From Polynucleobacter sp. Latsch14-2 (lineage in GTDB: Bacteria; Pseudomonadota; Gammaproteobacteria; Burkholderiales; Burkholderiaceae): a DNA stretch of 64,000 bases. The notes below the pieces were generated by a model that was not told the origin of the DNA, did no database searches, and saw nothing but the letters and a program-made list of their open reading frames with translations. A program made the position numbers and the translations under genes. Shown here piece by piece: positions 36,407 through 45,442 of the stretch (the first letter of the stretch is position 1; the number at the start of each line of letters is the position of its first letter). The stretch spans positions 89,405-153,404 of the forward strand of contig NZ_JACVPL010000005.1 of the NCBI RefSeq assembly GCF_018881925.1, in the 5' to 3' direction.

Positions 36407-39400
36407 ACAAACCCCTTGAGCTCAAAGAACTCATCATCCATAAAGAGCAATTAGCAAAACGACTGCGCCAAGAAACCTCCGGCGAGGTCATGACCGATAT
36501 CGCCAGTCGTGGACGTTATGCTACTGATGCGTCTATTTATCAAGCAATGCCAGTAGCGGTCTTTGTTCCAAAAACGCAAGAAGATATTGCCAGCGCCATC
36601 CAAATCGCAGCTGAACTAAAGGTACCTGTTCTCGCTCGCGGAGGTGGCACGAGCCAATGCGGTCAAACCACTGGCGCAGCTCTTGTCATCGATAACAGTA
36701 AGTACTTCAGAAATGTACTCGATCTGAATTTAGGCAAAGGCACTGTCGAAGTTGAGCCGGGCATTGTCTTGGATCATCTCAATGCTTCACTCAAACAGCA
36801 TGGCCTTTGGTTTCCAGTGGATGTCTCTACGGCAGGTCAAGCGACGATTGGTGGCATGGCTGGGAACAACTCTTGCGGCAGCCGCTCGATTGCCTACGGC
36901 AATATGGTGCACAACGTTTTAGGTATTGATGCGTGGCTGGCCAGTGGTCAAGTTGCACAATTTGGTGACTACGCCCACAGCTCGGGTACCGCAAAACAAT
37001 TGGGCGATTTTGTTAAGGGTCTCGCCGACAAACTCCACCCAGAAATCGAGGCTCACTTTCCAAAAGTACTGAGACGCGTTGCCGGTTACAACTTAGATGT
37101 ATTCCATCCTCAAAGTGAGCTGCCTTACACAGCCGACGGCAGTGTGAACTTGGCGCACCTATTAGTGGGCAGCGAAGGCACTCTAGCTTATTTCAAATCT
37201 TTGCAACTCAAGCTAGCGCCCATACCCAAACATAAAGTATTGGGAGTCGTAAACTTCGCTAGCTTTTTTAAGGCTATGGATAGCGCCCAACATATTGTCA
37301 AACTGGGGCCTACTGCAGTTGAGTTAGTAGACCGCACCATGATTGATCTGGCACGCAGCAATCCCAGCTTCAAGAAAACTATCGAAACTGCCTTAATAGA
37401 CCCCAAGAGTCCAACGCCTGAGGCTATTTTACTGGTAGAGTTTTCTGGTGAAGAACATGCGCCCCTAATTGAAAGACTCACCTCATTACAAGATCTGATG
37501 AGCGACTTAGGTTTACCAGGCTCAGTAGTAACAATGCCTGATGCAAGCCCACAAAAGAATTTATGGGAAGTGCGTAAAGCTGGTCTCAATATCATGATGA
37601 GCCTCAAAGGCGATGGTAAACCGGTTAGCTTTATTGAGGACTGCGCAGTACCACTTGAAAGTCTTGCTGAATATACCCAAGCACTCACCGATGTCTTTGC
37701 TAAATATGGATCTCGCGGCACTTGGTATGCCCATGCTTCTGTTGGGACTTTGCATGTTAGGCCCATTCTGGATATGCGGCGTGACGGCGCCCAAAAGATG
37801 CGGGCTGTTGCAGAAGAGGCTTCAGAGTTAGTACGCAAATATAAAGGGGCTTATAGCGGCGAACATGGTGATGGTTTATGTCGAGGCGAATGGATCTCTT
37901 GGCAATTTGGACCAAAGATCACTGAAGCACTCGCAGAAATTAAAACAGCATTTGATCCTCGGGGTTTATTTAACCCCGGCAAGATTATCGATCCACCCAA
38001 GATGGACGATGCAAGCTATTTCCGCTACCCACCAAGTTATCAAGTTATTCCACTCCAGCCAGCACTAGATTGGTCAGCTTGGAATGTGCAAAACAACCCT
38101 GTCACCGAAGAAACCAGCGCGCCCGGAACTGGCGGCGACCCCGCTATGGGTCTAGCGAAGGCAGTAGAAATGTGCAATAACAATGGGCACTGCCGAAAGT
38201 TTGATGCCGAGGTCATGTGTCCTAGTTACCGAGTTACTCGCGATGAGAAACACCTGACTCGTGGGCGCGCTAATACTTTACGTCTAGCCATGTCGAATCA
38301 ACTCGATATTCAGCACGAATCCCCCTTGGGTAGTGACGCTATCAAAGAGGTGATGGATTTATGTGTGAGCTGTAAAGCCTGCCGACGTGAATGCCCTACT
38401 GGTGTTGACATGGCAAAAATGAAAATTGAGTTTCTCTCAGCTTACAAAAAACGGGTTGGTCACTCACTACGTGACTTAGCGGTAGCTTACCTACCGCAAT
38501 ATGCAGCAATTATTAGCAACACGCCGGGGCTTGCCGCCTTACTGAATCTACGTAATCGCATTGGGCTGATTGCCAAGCTACAGGAATGGTTCATGGGCAT
38601 TTCTGCGCAAAGGAGTCTGCCCGTCTGGAAAAGAACTACTTTCTGGAGCAATAAAAAAGGAGTTAGCGCACACCACTTCACACCAGAAGAACTAAGCGCC
38701 CCTAATCATCAAGACAATAAAGGCGTTGTCTTGCTAGCAGATACTTTCAACGCCTATTTTGAAAATGAAAATCTGCAGGCAGCACTCAGAGTCCTTAATG
38801 AAGCTGGATATCGCGTGCATATTCCTCAGAAAAATAATCTACGGAATCAAAATAAAAGTGAGATACAAAAAGCCAGCGCTTGCTCGAAAGAATTCTGTTG
38901 CGGCAGAACCTATCTTGCGGCCGGCATGGTCGACAAAGCCAAAGAAACTCTCGAGGAATTAGTGGACCACCTAGCGCCTTATGCAGAAAAAGGTATTCCG
39001 ATTATTGGATTAGAACCGTCATGCTTATTCACCCTCAAGGATGAGGCGCTCGTAATGGGCTTTGGTGAGCGTGCAGTGAATGTTAGCCAACATGCTCAAC
39101 TATTAGAAGAATTCTTAGCGAGCGAAGCCAAATCAGGAAAACTTAAACTCAATCTTAAGGCTGTAACACGACCAATTCTGTTCCATGGTCACTGTCACCA
39201 GAAATCTTTTGCCGCAGTAACACCGGCGATGGAACTGCTAAAACTGATTCCAGGTGCTGACCCCAAGCTGATTGAATCTTCTTGCTGCGGTATGGCAGGC
39301 AGTTTTGGCTATGAAGCAGAACACATTGATGTCTCTAAAAAAATGGCTGAACTAAGTCTCTTGCCAACGATCCGAAAATCACCGGATAGCTGGGTAGTTG

Positions 39401-39501
39401 CTGATGGGACAAGTTGCCGTCATCAAATCCACGATGGCGCGCAAAGAGAGGCGGTACATATTGCACAGATTTTAGCTGCGCACCTAGCAGAGAAAAACTA
39501 A
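36403..39501 (+). CDS. FAD-linked and Fe-S D-2-hydroxyacid dehydrogenase (YdiJ-like)
   Basis: A 1032-residue fusion of a D-lactate/D-2-hydroxyglutarate dehydrogenase-like FAD protein with a GlpC-type Fe-S module. The FAD-binding (PCMH) domain covers about 45-280, with ARGGGTSQCGQTTG and NNSCGSRS. The FAD-oxidase C domain lies at about 300-540. Fe-S clusters follow at CNNNGHCRKF near 590 and CVSCKACRRECP (about 653-664). Two cysteine-rich CCG motifs close the chain (near 830 and 959). Electrons would pass to quinone or another carrier. The substrate is not certain; D-lactate, D-2-hydroxyglutarate or glycolate fit. It is co-translated with its GntR regulator. Confidence 0.85.
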   Translation: MNKPLELKELIIHKEQLAKRLRQETSGEVMTDIASRGRYATDASIYQAMPVAVFVPKTQEDIASAIQIAAELKVPVLARGGGTSQCGQTTGAALVIDNSKYFRNVLDLNLGKGTVEVEPGIVLDHLNASLKQHGLWFPVDVSTAGQATIGGMAGNNSCGSRSIAYGNMVHNVLGIDAWLASGQVAQFGDYAHSSGTAKQLGDFVKGLADKLHPEIEAHFPKVLRRVAGYNLDVFHPQSELPYTADGSVNLAHLLVGSEGTLAYFKSLQLKLAPIPKHKVLGVVNFASFFKAMDSAQHIVKLGPTAVELVDRTMIDLARSNPSFKKTIETALIDPKSPTPEAILLVEFSGEEHAPLIERLTSLQDLMSDLGLPGSVVTMPDASPQKNLWEVRKAGLNIMMSLKGDGKPVSFIEDCAVPLESLAEYTQALTDVFAKYGSRGTWYAHASVGTLHVRPILDMRRDGAQKMRAVAEEASELVRKYKGAYSGEHGDGLCRGEWISWQFGPKITEALAEIKTAFDPRGLFNPGKIIDPPKMDDASYFRYPPSYQVIPLQPALDWSAWNVQNNPVTEETSAPGTGGDPAMGLAKAVEMCNNNGHCRKFDAEVMCPSYRVTRDEKHLTRGRANTLRLAMSNQLDIQHESPLGSDAIKEVMDLCVSCKACRRECPTGVDMAKMKIEFLSAYKKRVGHSLRDLAVAYLPQYAAIISNTPGLAALLNLRNRIGLIAKLQEWFMGISAQRSLPVWKRTTFWSNKKGVSAHHFTPEELSAPNHQDNKGVVLLADTFNAYFENENLQAALRVLNEAGYRVHIPQKNNLRNQNKSEIQKASACSKEFCCGRTYLAAGMVDKAKETLEELVDHLAPYAEKGIPIIGLEPSCLFTLKDEALVMGFGERAVNVSQHAQLLEEFLASEAKSGKLKLNLKAVTRPILFHGHCHQKSFAAVTPAMELLKLIPGADPKLIESSCCGMAGSFGYEAEHIDVSKKMAELSLLPTIRKSPDSWVVADGTSCRHQIHDGAQREAVHIAQILAAHLAEKN

Positions 39502-39507
39502 CGAGAT

Positions 39508-39849
39508 TTAACGCAAGGCGCCGTAAGAGACAATTAGGAGTGTGCCCGTAAATAACGCAGCCACCAAGCGACGCTTGGGGCTCGATATCATCACGCCAAA
39601 ACTCAGAGCACAAATCAGAATACGCATCCACAGCGGCACTGTAGCTAGTAGACCGACAGGTAAAAAAATTAAACGCACAATTAATGCAGCCATCATTGCA
39701 TATGTCACTGCAGCGAGCCAGCGAAAAATCTCGCTATTTTGATTAATGCGGCCTGATAGCAAAACACCAATAGCACGACATACATAAGTACCTACACTGG
39801 CACCTACCAATGCAGCCCATAGACCCCAGTCCTCAAAATGAAAATCCAT
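39508..39849 (-). CDS. azlD: AzlD-family branched-chain amino acid exporter subunit
   Basis: The small membrane partner of AzlC: 113 residues with four hydrophobic helices and the conserved TYVCRAIGVLLSGRI segment. It begins on the last base of azlC, a one-base overlap, so the two are coupled. The pair exports branched-chain amino acids or analogues. Confidence 0.8.
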   Translation of the reverse strand: MDFHFEDWGLWAALVGASVGTYVCRAIGVLLSGRINQNSEIFRWLAAVTYAMMAALIVRLIFLPVGLLATVPLWMRILICALSFGVMISSPKRRLVAALFTGTLLIVSYGALR

Positions 39850-40634
39850 TAGCCCAGCACCCCTGGCTTCTTGCGCAATAACTTACGATCAATCATGTAG
39901 GCCAAAGTTCCAGCAAGCAAGCCCGTAGTCAGCAAACTAGTATCACGATCCAAAAAATAAAACGCCGGGCCAAAGATACAGCCTAGAGCAATCGCGATCC
40001 GATTAACCCAGGGCTTCACTTCCGTAAACGTCAACAGAAAAAATAGTGGGTTAATAAAAATCAGACCTAAGGTCATTGCTGTCGACACTCTGCCTGCCAA
40101 GAAATAGCCCAAAATTGTTCCCGGCACTGCAAGAATCCAACACAATAAACCAATGCCAATGAAGTAATTTAAGCGGTGCTTCGCTTCAATTGAATGAAAC
40201 TCGCGCATCGATACAGACCATGCAGTCATTGCTAATAAATGCACGTGAGCATATAGGCTACGATTGCGATCCCGGTCGTGCAGTTGCGGAAAGAGGGTCA
40301 CTGTCATGGTAATAAAACGAGTCGATGTCAGCGTGACAGCAAGCGCAATGGCTAATGCCGAAGCATCGCCAATCGACATCTCCAAGAAAACAACTTGACC
40401 TGGCAATGCAAAGATCAATAAGCTACTTAAGCTTGTTAGCCAAATATCAAGGCCGTTGGTTTTACTCATTGCCCCAAAGCCAACCATACCAAAAAAGAGC
40501 ACCATCGCAGGAGTGCCAGAGGCATCCCGAATACCAGACCAAAATGCATCTCTACGATTTTTGAAACGCTGGGCAGCCGAACCCTCTAGCGGGATCTCGC
40601 TAGGATCGAGATATGGCAGATTTTCTGAAGACAT
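39849..40634 (-). CDS. azlC: AzlC-family branched-chain amino acid exporter subunit
   Basis: The large subunit of the AzlCD exporter, 261 residues. The N-terminal FWSGIRDASGTPAMVLFFGMVGFGAM and the LPGQVVFLEM and STRFITMTVTL segments match AzlC. It has the expected six or so helices. Substrate is by family only. Confidence 0.85.
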   Translation of the reverse strand: MSSENLPYLDPSEIPLEGSAAQRFKNRRDAFWSGIRDASGTPAMVLFFGMVGFGAMSKTNGLDIWLTSLSSLLIFALPGQVVFLEMSIGDASALAIALAVTLTSTRFITMTVTLFPQLHDRDRNRSLYAHVHLLAMTAWSVSMREFHSIEAKHRLNYFIGIGLLCWILAVPGTILGYFLAGRVSTAMTLGLIFINPLFFLLTFTEVKPWVNRIAIALGCIFGPAFYFLDRDTSLLTTGLLAGTLAYMIDRKLLRKKPGVLG

Positions 40635-40660
40635 AGACTATTGTAAAAGCTTGGTCAGCA

Positions 40661-41770
40661 TTACGCTGACGAGGCCGCTAATTCAAGAGCCCACTCGATA
40701 TGTTCAGCAACCAATGGGCCTGCATCAGGCAAGGCACTTAGCAGTACATCGCGCATTAAACCTTTATCAGCTTCAGGCAAATCTTCCGAAACCATCGCAT
40801 TGCCCATGGCTACGGCCAAATTGCGTCGCCACCTCGAATAGCCAATCCGACGAATAGCGCTACCTTCGTGACGCTGCTCAAACTCTTTTTCAGTCCAAGA
40901 CCACAAGTGCAAAAGACTGGCATTTCCTAGACCATGTCGCTCTGCAAAATCTGGTAACTCGGTGCGTTTGGCAAATTTATTCCATGGACAAATGAGCTGG
41001 CAATCATCACAGCCATAAACCCGATTACCAATAGCGCGACGAAACTCTACCGGGATAGCCTCGGGGTTCTCAATCGTCAAATAAGAAATACATCTCCTCG
41101 CATCCAATTGATAGGGAGCGGTAATGGCCTGTGTGGGGCATACCTTGATACACGATGTGCAAGTGCCACAATGCGACTCTTCCTCCTGATCGATTGGTAA
41201 AGGCACATCTACCAAGATCTCACCTAAGAAGAAGGTGGAACCAGATTCACGATTAAGTAACAGGGTGTGTTTGCCGCGCCAACCCAAGCCCGCTTTGCGT
41301 GCTAATTCGACCTCCATCAAAGGGGCTGAGTCTGTAAACACGCGATAGCCAAAAGCTCCAATATGCAGCTCAATTGCTTTAGCAAACTCCTGTAAACGGT
41401 TGCGCAAGACCTTGTGATAGTCGCGCCCCCTGGCATATACCGAAACTACCGCTTGGGATGGATTTGCAATACGTTGCCACTCACGCTCAAAATCAATTCC
41501 AAGAGAAAGGTAGTTCATGCTCACACAAATTACCCTGACAGTTCCCGGCACCAACAATTGAGGGTCTGAGCGCAAATCTGCATGGCGCTGCATATATTCC
41601 ATGCGGCCATGGCGACCTTCGGCTAGCCATGCTTGGAGATGCTCTGAGGCTATTCCAAGCTTGGTATCTGTGATTCGCAAGCCATCAAAACCAAAATGTA
41701 CAGCCTGCTGCCTTAGCCAATCACGCAGATTGCCCTCATCGAGTAAAGGAGAAGTAGGTTTGGCAGGCAT
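40661..41770 (-). CDS. queG: epoxyqueuosine reductase
   Basis: The last step of queuosine synthesis: a cobalamin-dependent reduction of epoxyqueuosine in tRNA. It is 369 residues. An N-terminal cobalamin-binding reductase part contains VSMNYL and YARGRDYHKVLRNRL. Two 4Fe-4S motifs follow, CGTCTSCIKVCP near 198 and CDDCQLICPWN near 252, then HEAT-like helices at the C-terminus. It needs cobalamin, which the BtuB-type receptor at the start of the window may supply. It is divergent from tsaE, as in many proteobacteria. Confidence 0.93.
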   Translation of the reverse strand: MPAKPTSPLLDEGNLRDWLRQQAVHFGFDGLRITDTKLGIASEHLQAWLAEGRHGRMEYMQRHADLRSDPQLLVPGTVRVICVSMNYLSLGIDFEREWQRIANPSQAVVSVYARGRDYHKVLRNRLQEFAKAIELHIGAFGYRVFTDSAPLMEVELARKAGLGWRGKHTLLLNRESGSTFFLGEILVDVPLPIDQEEESHCGTCTSCIKVCPTQAITAPYQLDARRCISYLTIENPEAIPVEFRRAIGNRVYGCDDCQLICPWNKFAKRTELPDFAERHGLGNASLLHLWSWTEKEFEQRHEGSAIRRIGYSRWRRNLAVAMGNAMVSEDLPEADKGLMRDVLLSALPDAGPLVAEHIEWALELAASSA

Positions 41771-41812
41771 ATTGAATAGGAATGTAGCTCAATAATTGAA
41801 TAAACTAGCTAA

Positions 41813-42361
41813 ATGAATCAAATTCCAGTGACTCAAACAGTCATTTACTCTATCAATCAGCATTGTAGGCAAGAAACAGACACTGCCCAGCTAGCCAAAT
41901 GGCTAGCGCAAGGATTGAGTCAATTTCTGCAACAAGATCCCAAGGGGCATCTCAACATCTCACTGGAAGGCGATCTAGGAGCCGGTAAAACTACTTTTGC
42001 TCGCTATCTTATCCAAGGCATGGGCTATGTTGGCAAAGTCAAAAGTCCTACCTACACCCTCTGCGAACCCTACTCAGTCACTATTGATGAGCAAGAGTCA
42101 GATCGCACCATCACAGCGCATCACTTCGACCTCTATCGCATGCGTGATCCACTTGAATGGCAAGAGGCTGGATTTGCTGAACACTTTGATACTCCAGGAT
42201 TTTGCTTAATCGAGTGGCCAGAAAAAGCCGAGGGTAGCTTGCCGAATTTTGACATTCAGATTCAACTTACTGCAGGCCAAGAAGAAAATGAGCGGAGCAT
42301 TATTCTTAATGCCCTTTCAGAAACAGGTACAAGCGTTTTGAAGCGGGCTCATGACCAGTAG
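41813..42361 (+). CDS. tsaE: tRNA threonylcarbamoyladenosine biosynthesis ATPase TsaE
   Basis: The ATPase of the TsaB-TsaD-TsaE complex that makes t6A in tRNA. It is 182 residues. The P-loop GDLGAGKTTFAR lies near residues 53-64, followed by SPTYTLCEPY and HHFDLYRM, the family blocks. The N-terminus is about 25 residues longer than in E. coli. It overlaps amiC by 11 bp. Confidence 0.93.
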   Translation: MNQIPVTQTVIYSINQHCRQETDTAQLAKWLAQGLSQFLQQDPKGHLNISLEGDLGAGKTTFARYLIQGMGYVGKVKSPTYTLCEPYSVTIDEQESDRTITAHHFDLYRMRDPLEWQEAGFAEHFDTPGFCLIEWPEKAEGSLPNFDIQIQLTAGQEENERSIILNALSETGTSVLKRAHDQ

Positions 42362-43700
42362 AGAATCCAAAAGCATCAACACTAGTAGACGCAAAGTTCT
42401 CAAGGCCTCTGCAAAAGCCTTTAGCTTCGCTCTACTATTAACTGAGGTTGATATTGCCTGGGGTGCCAAGATTCTAGGAGTGCGTATTTGGCCATCGGAT
42501 GATTACACGCGCGTCACCCTTGAGTCCGATACCCCCTTACCAGTTACCCAACAGATACTGACCAATCCCGATCGTCTAGTGGTCGATGTCCAGGGTTTAG
42601 AGCTCAACCCGACACTCAAAGACTTGGTTGCCAAAGTAAAACCTAACGATCCCTATGTTTCACAAATTCGGGTTGGGCAATTTCAGCCTAATGTCGTGCG
42701 CTTAGTGTTTGATCTAAAAGAGCCCATCAAGCCTCAGCTCTACACCTTAGATCCTGTGGCTGGATACCAGTACCGCATGTTATTTGATCTTTATCCCAGC
42801 ACGCCGCCAGACCCCCTCATGGAATTGGTTAAGAACAGTGCTCGCAAAGAAAGTGCTCTGGCAAAGTCCAATGAAGAAGTAGATTTGATCGCGCAGTTCG
42901 CCGTCAAAAAAGATAGACCGGAAAAACCCAGCGCCCCAGTGGCGCAAGCCATTCCAGAAGCTAAAGAGACACCAGCACCAGCCAAATACAAACGCCTAAT
43001 TACCATTGCGATTGATGCAGGCCATGGCGGCGAGGATCCAGGGGCAATTGGCTCGATGGGCTCTAAAGAAAAGCATGTCGTGCTCTCAATAGCAAAGCGC
43101 CTACGCGACAAGATTGAAGAGCAGTCTTATATGCGTTCATTCTTGACGAGGGATGGCGATTACTTTGTACCCTTACATGTGCGCGTTCAAAAAGCCCGTA
43201 GCGTACAAGCCGATCTCTTTGTTTCAATTCATGCTGATGCGTTTATTGAGACGCATGCCAAAGGTGCTTCTGTATTTGCCCTTTCCCAAATGGGCGCGAG
43301 TAGCACCATGGCGAGATGGATGGCAAATAAAGAAAATGCTTCCGATTTGATTGGGGGCATCAATATTAAGACGCAAGATCGACAAGTGGCGAACCTGCTA
43401 CTCGATATGTCGACCACAGCCCAGATTAAGGACTCCCTTCAGGTTGGCAACTCGATTCTGAAGCAAATTAGCGGCTTTGCCCCCCTCCACAAGGGCAAAG
43501 TTGAGCAGGCTAGCTTTGCAGTCCTCAAGGCCCCGGATATCCCATCCATCCTCGTGGAAACTGCTTTTATTAGCAACCCTCAGGAAGAAGCCAAGCTCAA
43601 TGACAACAGCTATCAAGACAGGATTGCCGAGGCCATTTTGAAGGGAATTCAGGATTATTTTTCCAGAAATCCACCCGTTGCTAGACAGGTAAATTCCTGA
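42351..43700 (+). CDS. amiC: N-acetylmuramoyl-L-alanine amidase AmiC type
   Basis: Cleaves peptidoglycan at the septum to separate daughter cells. It is 449 residues. A twin-arginine signal (SRRKVLKASAKAFSFALLL, about residues 11-29) directs Tat export. An AMIN domain covers about 40-150, with a proline-rich linker to about 215. The Amidase_3 zinc domain has its ligands in IDAGHGGEDPG (near 222), a glutamate near 240, and SIHADAF (near 292). The catalytic glutamate lies in VETAFISN near 401. The tsaE-amiC order is common. Confidence 0.93.
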   Translation: MTSRESKSINTSRRKVLKASAKAFSFALLLTEVDIAWGAKILGVRIWPSDDYTRVTLESDTPLPVTQQILTNPDRLVVDVQGLELNPTLKDLVAKVKPNDPYVSQIRVGQFQPNVVRLVFDLKEPIKPQLYTLDPVAGYQYRMLFDLYPSTPPDPLMELVKNSARKESALAKSNEEVDLIAQFAVKKDRPEKPSAPVAQAIPEAKETPAPAKYKRLITIAIDAGHGGEDPGAIGSMGSKEKHVVLSIAKRLRDKIEEQSYMRSFLTRDGDYFVPLHVRVQKARSVQADLFVSIHADAFIETHAKGASVFALSQMGASSTMARWMANKENASDLIGGINIKTQDRQVANLLLDMSTTAQIKDSLQVGNSILKQISGFAPLHKGKVEQASFAVLKAPDIPSILVETAFISNPQEEAKLNDNSYQDRIAEAILKGIQDYFSRNPPVARQVNS

Positions 43701-43788
43701 TTTACTCCTAGTTACAAGGCGTTGTGGGCTACACCATTGCACACTAGGGAAGCATCCTCCAGTTCTTGCTATAATTTCTGTCTTTACT

Positions 43789-43864
43789 GGGTCGGTAGCT
43801 CAGTCGGTAGAGCAGCGGACTTTTAATCCGTTGGTCGCGAGTTCGAATCTCGCCCGACCCACCA
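43789..43864 (+). tRNA. tRNA-Lys(TTT), integration site of the island
   Basis: A 76-nt tRNA, GGGTCGG to CCGACCC-A-CCA with an encoded CCA. The anticodon loop CTTTTAA gives anticodon TTT. The T arm is GCGAGTTCGAATCTCGC. A TATAAT -10 element lies at 43770-43775. The last 45 bases, from the anticodon loop to the CCA end, recur exactly at 63482-63526, so the gene is intact and doubles as one attachment site. Confidence 0.98.
43820..43864 (+). repeat. att direct repeat, tRNA-side copy
   Basis: This 45-bp 3' part of tRNA-Lys is identical to 63482-63526 in the same orientation. Identity stops at the CCA on one side and at the base before the anticodon loop on the other, as expected for crossover by a tyrosine integrase in a tRNA gene. 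Confidence 0.95.
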
Positions 43865-43876
43865 AATTAAGTAGTG

Positions 43877-43887
43877 GCGCGTGATTA
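43877..43887 (+). promoter_or_regulatory. motif shared with the 45.4 kb leader
   Basis: GCGCGTGATTA, 55 bp before the integrase ATG, is found again in inverted orientation at 45406-45416 ahead of the next operon. Both leaders also end with a similar TTTGGAGA ribosome-binding context. A shared operator for an element-encoded regulator is the simplest reading. Confidence 0.4.
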
Positions 43888-43941
43888 GCGTCGACAAATA
43901 TTCATCAACAGTCCGTTGGTATTTAATTTGGAGAACTAATC

Positions 43942-44898
43942 ATGAACACAAGTAACACTGTAATAAGCCCCCTGATTAGGGGCGAAGCATTTACCCTATC
44001 AGCCTTGGCTGATTCCTATATGGCCTGCTATCAAGGCCGTGACCCCTCATTTGGTAATAGATTGTCTTTTATCGTCCAGCAACTGGGCCATAAAGTCGCA
44101 TCAGAGATTGACGCTGATGATGTAGATGACTTTCTAGAAGCTCTACAAAAACGCGGCAAACTATTTAATCGTGGAGGGAATAAAAAGGGTGGAGAAATTA
44201 TCGCCACTCACAAACCACTTGCTGCAGCAACTATCAATCGCTATCGTTGTTCGCTGCAATCCATACTCTCTTGGGCCCGTCGCAAAAGACTCATGCCAAA
44301 GACTTGGACAAATCCTGTCTCCGAAACCCAGCGTATGCCAGAAGATAATGCACGCTCGCGTTATCTCTCTGAGGCTGAATACGATAGGCTATTAAAAACC
44401 TCTCGCGTATCGACCTGGCCAAAACTTACTCTACTGATCATGCTTGCCGTCACCACGGGGGCGCGGCGCGGAACCCTCTTAAGCCTCCAGTGGAAGGATG
44501 TCGATCTAAATGAAGGGCGCGCCTTTTGTGCCAGGACTAAAAATGGTGAACCCTTTGTTTTAGTTCTCATGACAGATGTATTACAGGAATTAAGAAGGTT
44601 CTCTGGCAAATCAAAGCAAGAGGATTTAGTATTTTGTGGGAAGTACCCAACTAAACCTATGAACTTTAATAAGACCTGGGAGGTAGCCTTGGCAAATGCA
44701 CAAATCGAAGGAGTAGTTTTCCACACATTGCGTCATACACACGCGTCATGGCTAGCCAGACGAGGCGCACCCCTCTTGGCAATTGCTGATAGCTTAGGGC
44801 ATAAATCACTAGCGATGACAAAACGCTATTCGCATTTATGCGTTGATTCCAGAGCTGAAATGCTTAATCGAATTTTTTCTTCACAAGGAGCAATCTAA
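43942..44898 (+). CDS. int: site-specific tyrosine recombinase (integrase)
   Basis: Catalyses insertion into and excision from tRNA-Lys. It is 318 residues, a SAM-like core-binding domain (about 18-120) and a catalytic domain. The catalytic set is complete: R175 in TTGARRGTLLSLQW, H261 and R264 in HTLRHTHASWL, H287 in LGHKSLAMT, and the nucleophile Y296 in KRYSHL. There is no N-terminal arm-binding domain, so it is shorter than lambda-type integrases. The ribosome-binding site TTTGGAGA is eight bases before the ATG. It shares one base with the next gene (TAATG). Confidence 0.95.
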   Translation: MNTSNTVISPLIRGEAFTLSALADSYMACYQGRDPSFGNRLSFIVQQLGHKVASEIDADDVDDFLEALQKRGKLFNRGGNKKGGEIIATHKPLAAATINRYRCSLQSILSWARRKRLMPKTWTNPVSETQRMPEDNARSRYLSEAEYDRLLKTSRVSTWPKLTLLIMLAVTTGARRGTLLSLQWKDVDLNEGRAFCARTKNGEPFVLVLMTDVLQELRRFSGKSKQEDLVFCGKYPTKPMNFNKTWEVALANAQIEGVVFHTLRHTHASWLARRGAPLLAIADSLGHKSLAMTKRYSHLCVDSRAEMLNRIFSSQGAI

Positions 44899-45305
44899 TG
44901 AGTAAGCCAGAAAAGAAAAAAGAAATCCTAACTACAGAACAAATCAAATTAAGGTTTATGTATGGCATTCTTAACGCCTCCAATCTTTCAGAAGAATCTA
45001 GATTAAATTTATTGTGCTCTCTTGAAGGCACGGTAAATGAGGCTCGATTAATGAAGATAGCCATCTCTAATAACGCTACTGCCATTGCTAGATCAGGAGG
45101 GCAGGGGAAGGGAAAAGCTAAGGAAGCCTCATTAATAGATCTGTATGAAGAAAACATCCGCCTTCATACAATCAAATCTTCTAGCAAGGTGGCAAGACAA
45201 ATAATAAAGTTGGTGGATGAAGATAGAGGGGTTGCCGAAAATAGATTTGGGAAAGAAAGAACTATTGCAGAGAAGATTCGTAAGCATAGGGAATTGAAAA
45301 AATAA
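44898..45305 (+). CDS. hypothetical protein co-translated with integrase
   Basis: A 135-residue, lysine-rich, entirely soluble protein with no family I recognise. It begins on the last base of the integrase stop codon, so it is translationally coupled to it. Predicted mostly helical, with a Gly/Lys stretch SGGQGKGKAKEA near 72 and a basic C-terminus ending RKHRELKK. An intrinsic terminator follows directly. A DNA-binding accessory of integration is possible but unsupported. Confidence 0.7.
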   Translation: MSKPEKKKEILTTEQIKLRFMYGILNASNLSEESRLNLLCSLEGTVNEARLMKIAISNNATAIARSGGQGKGKAKEASLIDLYEENIRLHTIKSSSKVARQIIKLVDEDRGVAENRFGKERTIAEKIRKHRELKK

Positions 45306-45318
45306 TTTATAAAAGTTT
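45303..45318 (+). repeat. 16-bp repeat, copy 1
   Basis: TAATTTATAAAAGTTT is identical to 52872-52887 in the same orientation. It contains the stop codon of the preceding gene and abuts the terminator stem. It may be a chance A+T-rich match or a recombination trace. Confidence 0.4.
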
Positions 45319-45345
45319 ACCGTTTTCTAAGAAAAGCGGTTTTAA
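45319..45345 (+). terminator. intrinsic terminator after the integrase operon
   Basis: ACCGTTTTC, loop TAA, GAAAAGCGGT (with one bulged G), then TTTTAAAT. It separates the integrase pair from the replication genes. Confidence 0.6.
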
Positions 45346-45393
45346 ATCAACAACTTACACGTTGTAACACCATAAATTCTCGTCCATAGTGGA

Positions 45394-45422
45394 GTGGTCG
45401 CGCATTAATCACGCGCTACCAC
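45394..45422 (+). promoter_or_regulatory. inverted repeat in the leader of the replication operon
   Basis: GTGGTCGCG and CGCGCTACCAC flank ATTAATCA, forming a hairpin or a dimer-binding operator about 20 bp before the ATG at 45443. It contains the inverted copy (45406-45416) of the motif that precedes the integrase. Confidence 0.45.
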
Positions 45423-45442
45423 TTAACTTTGGAGAGAATTAC

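Noticed and set aside
37188..37838. A 216-codon minus-strand frame inside the FAD/Fe-S dehydrogenase
   Set aside because: A shadow of a well-conserved coding region, with a low-complexity, Ser/Arg-rich product of no known family.
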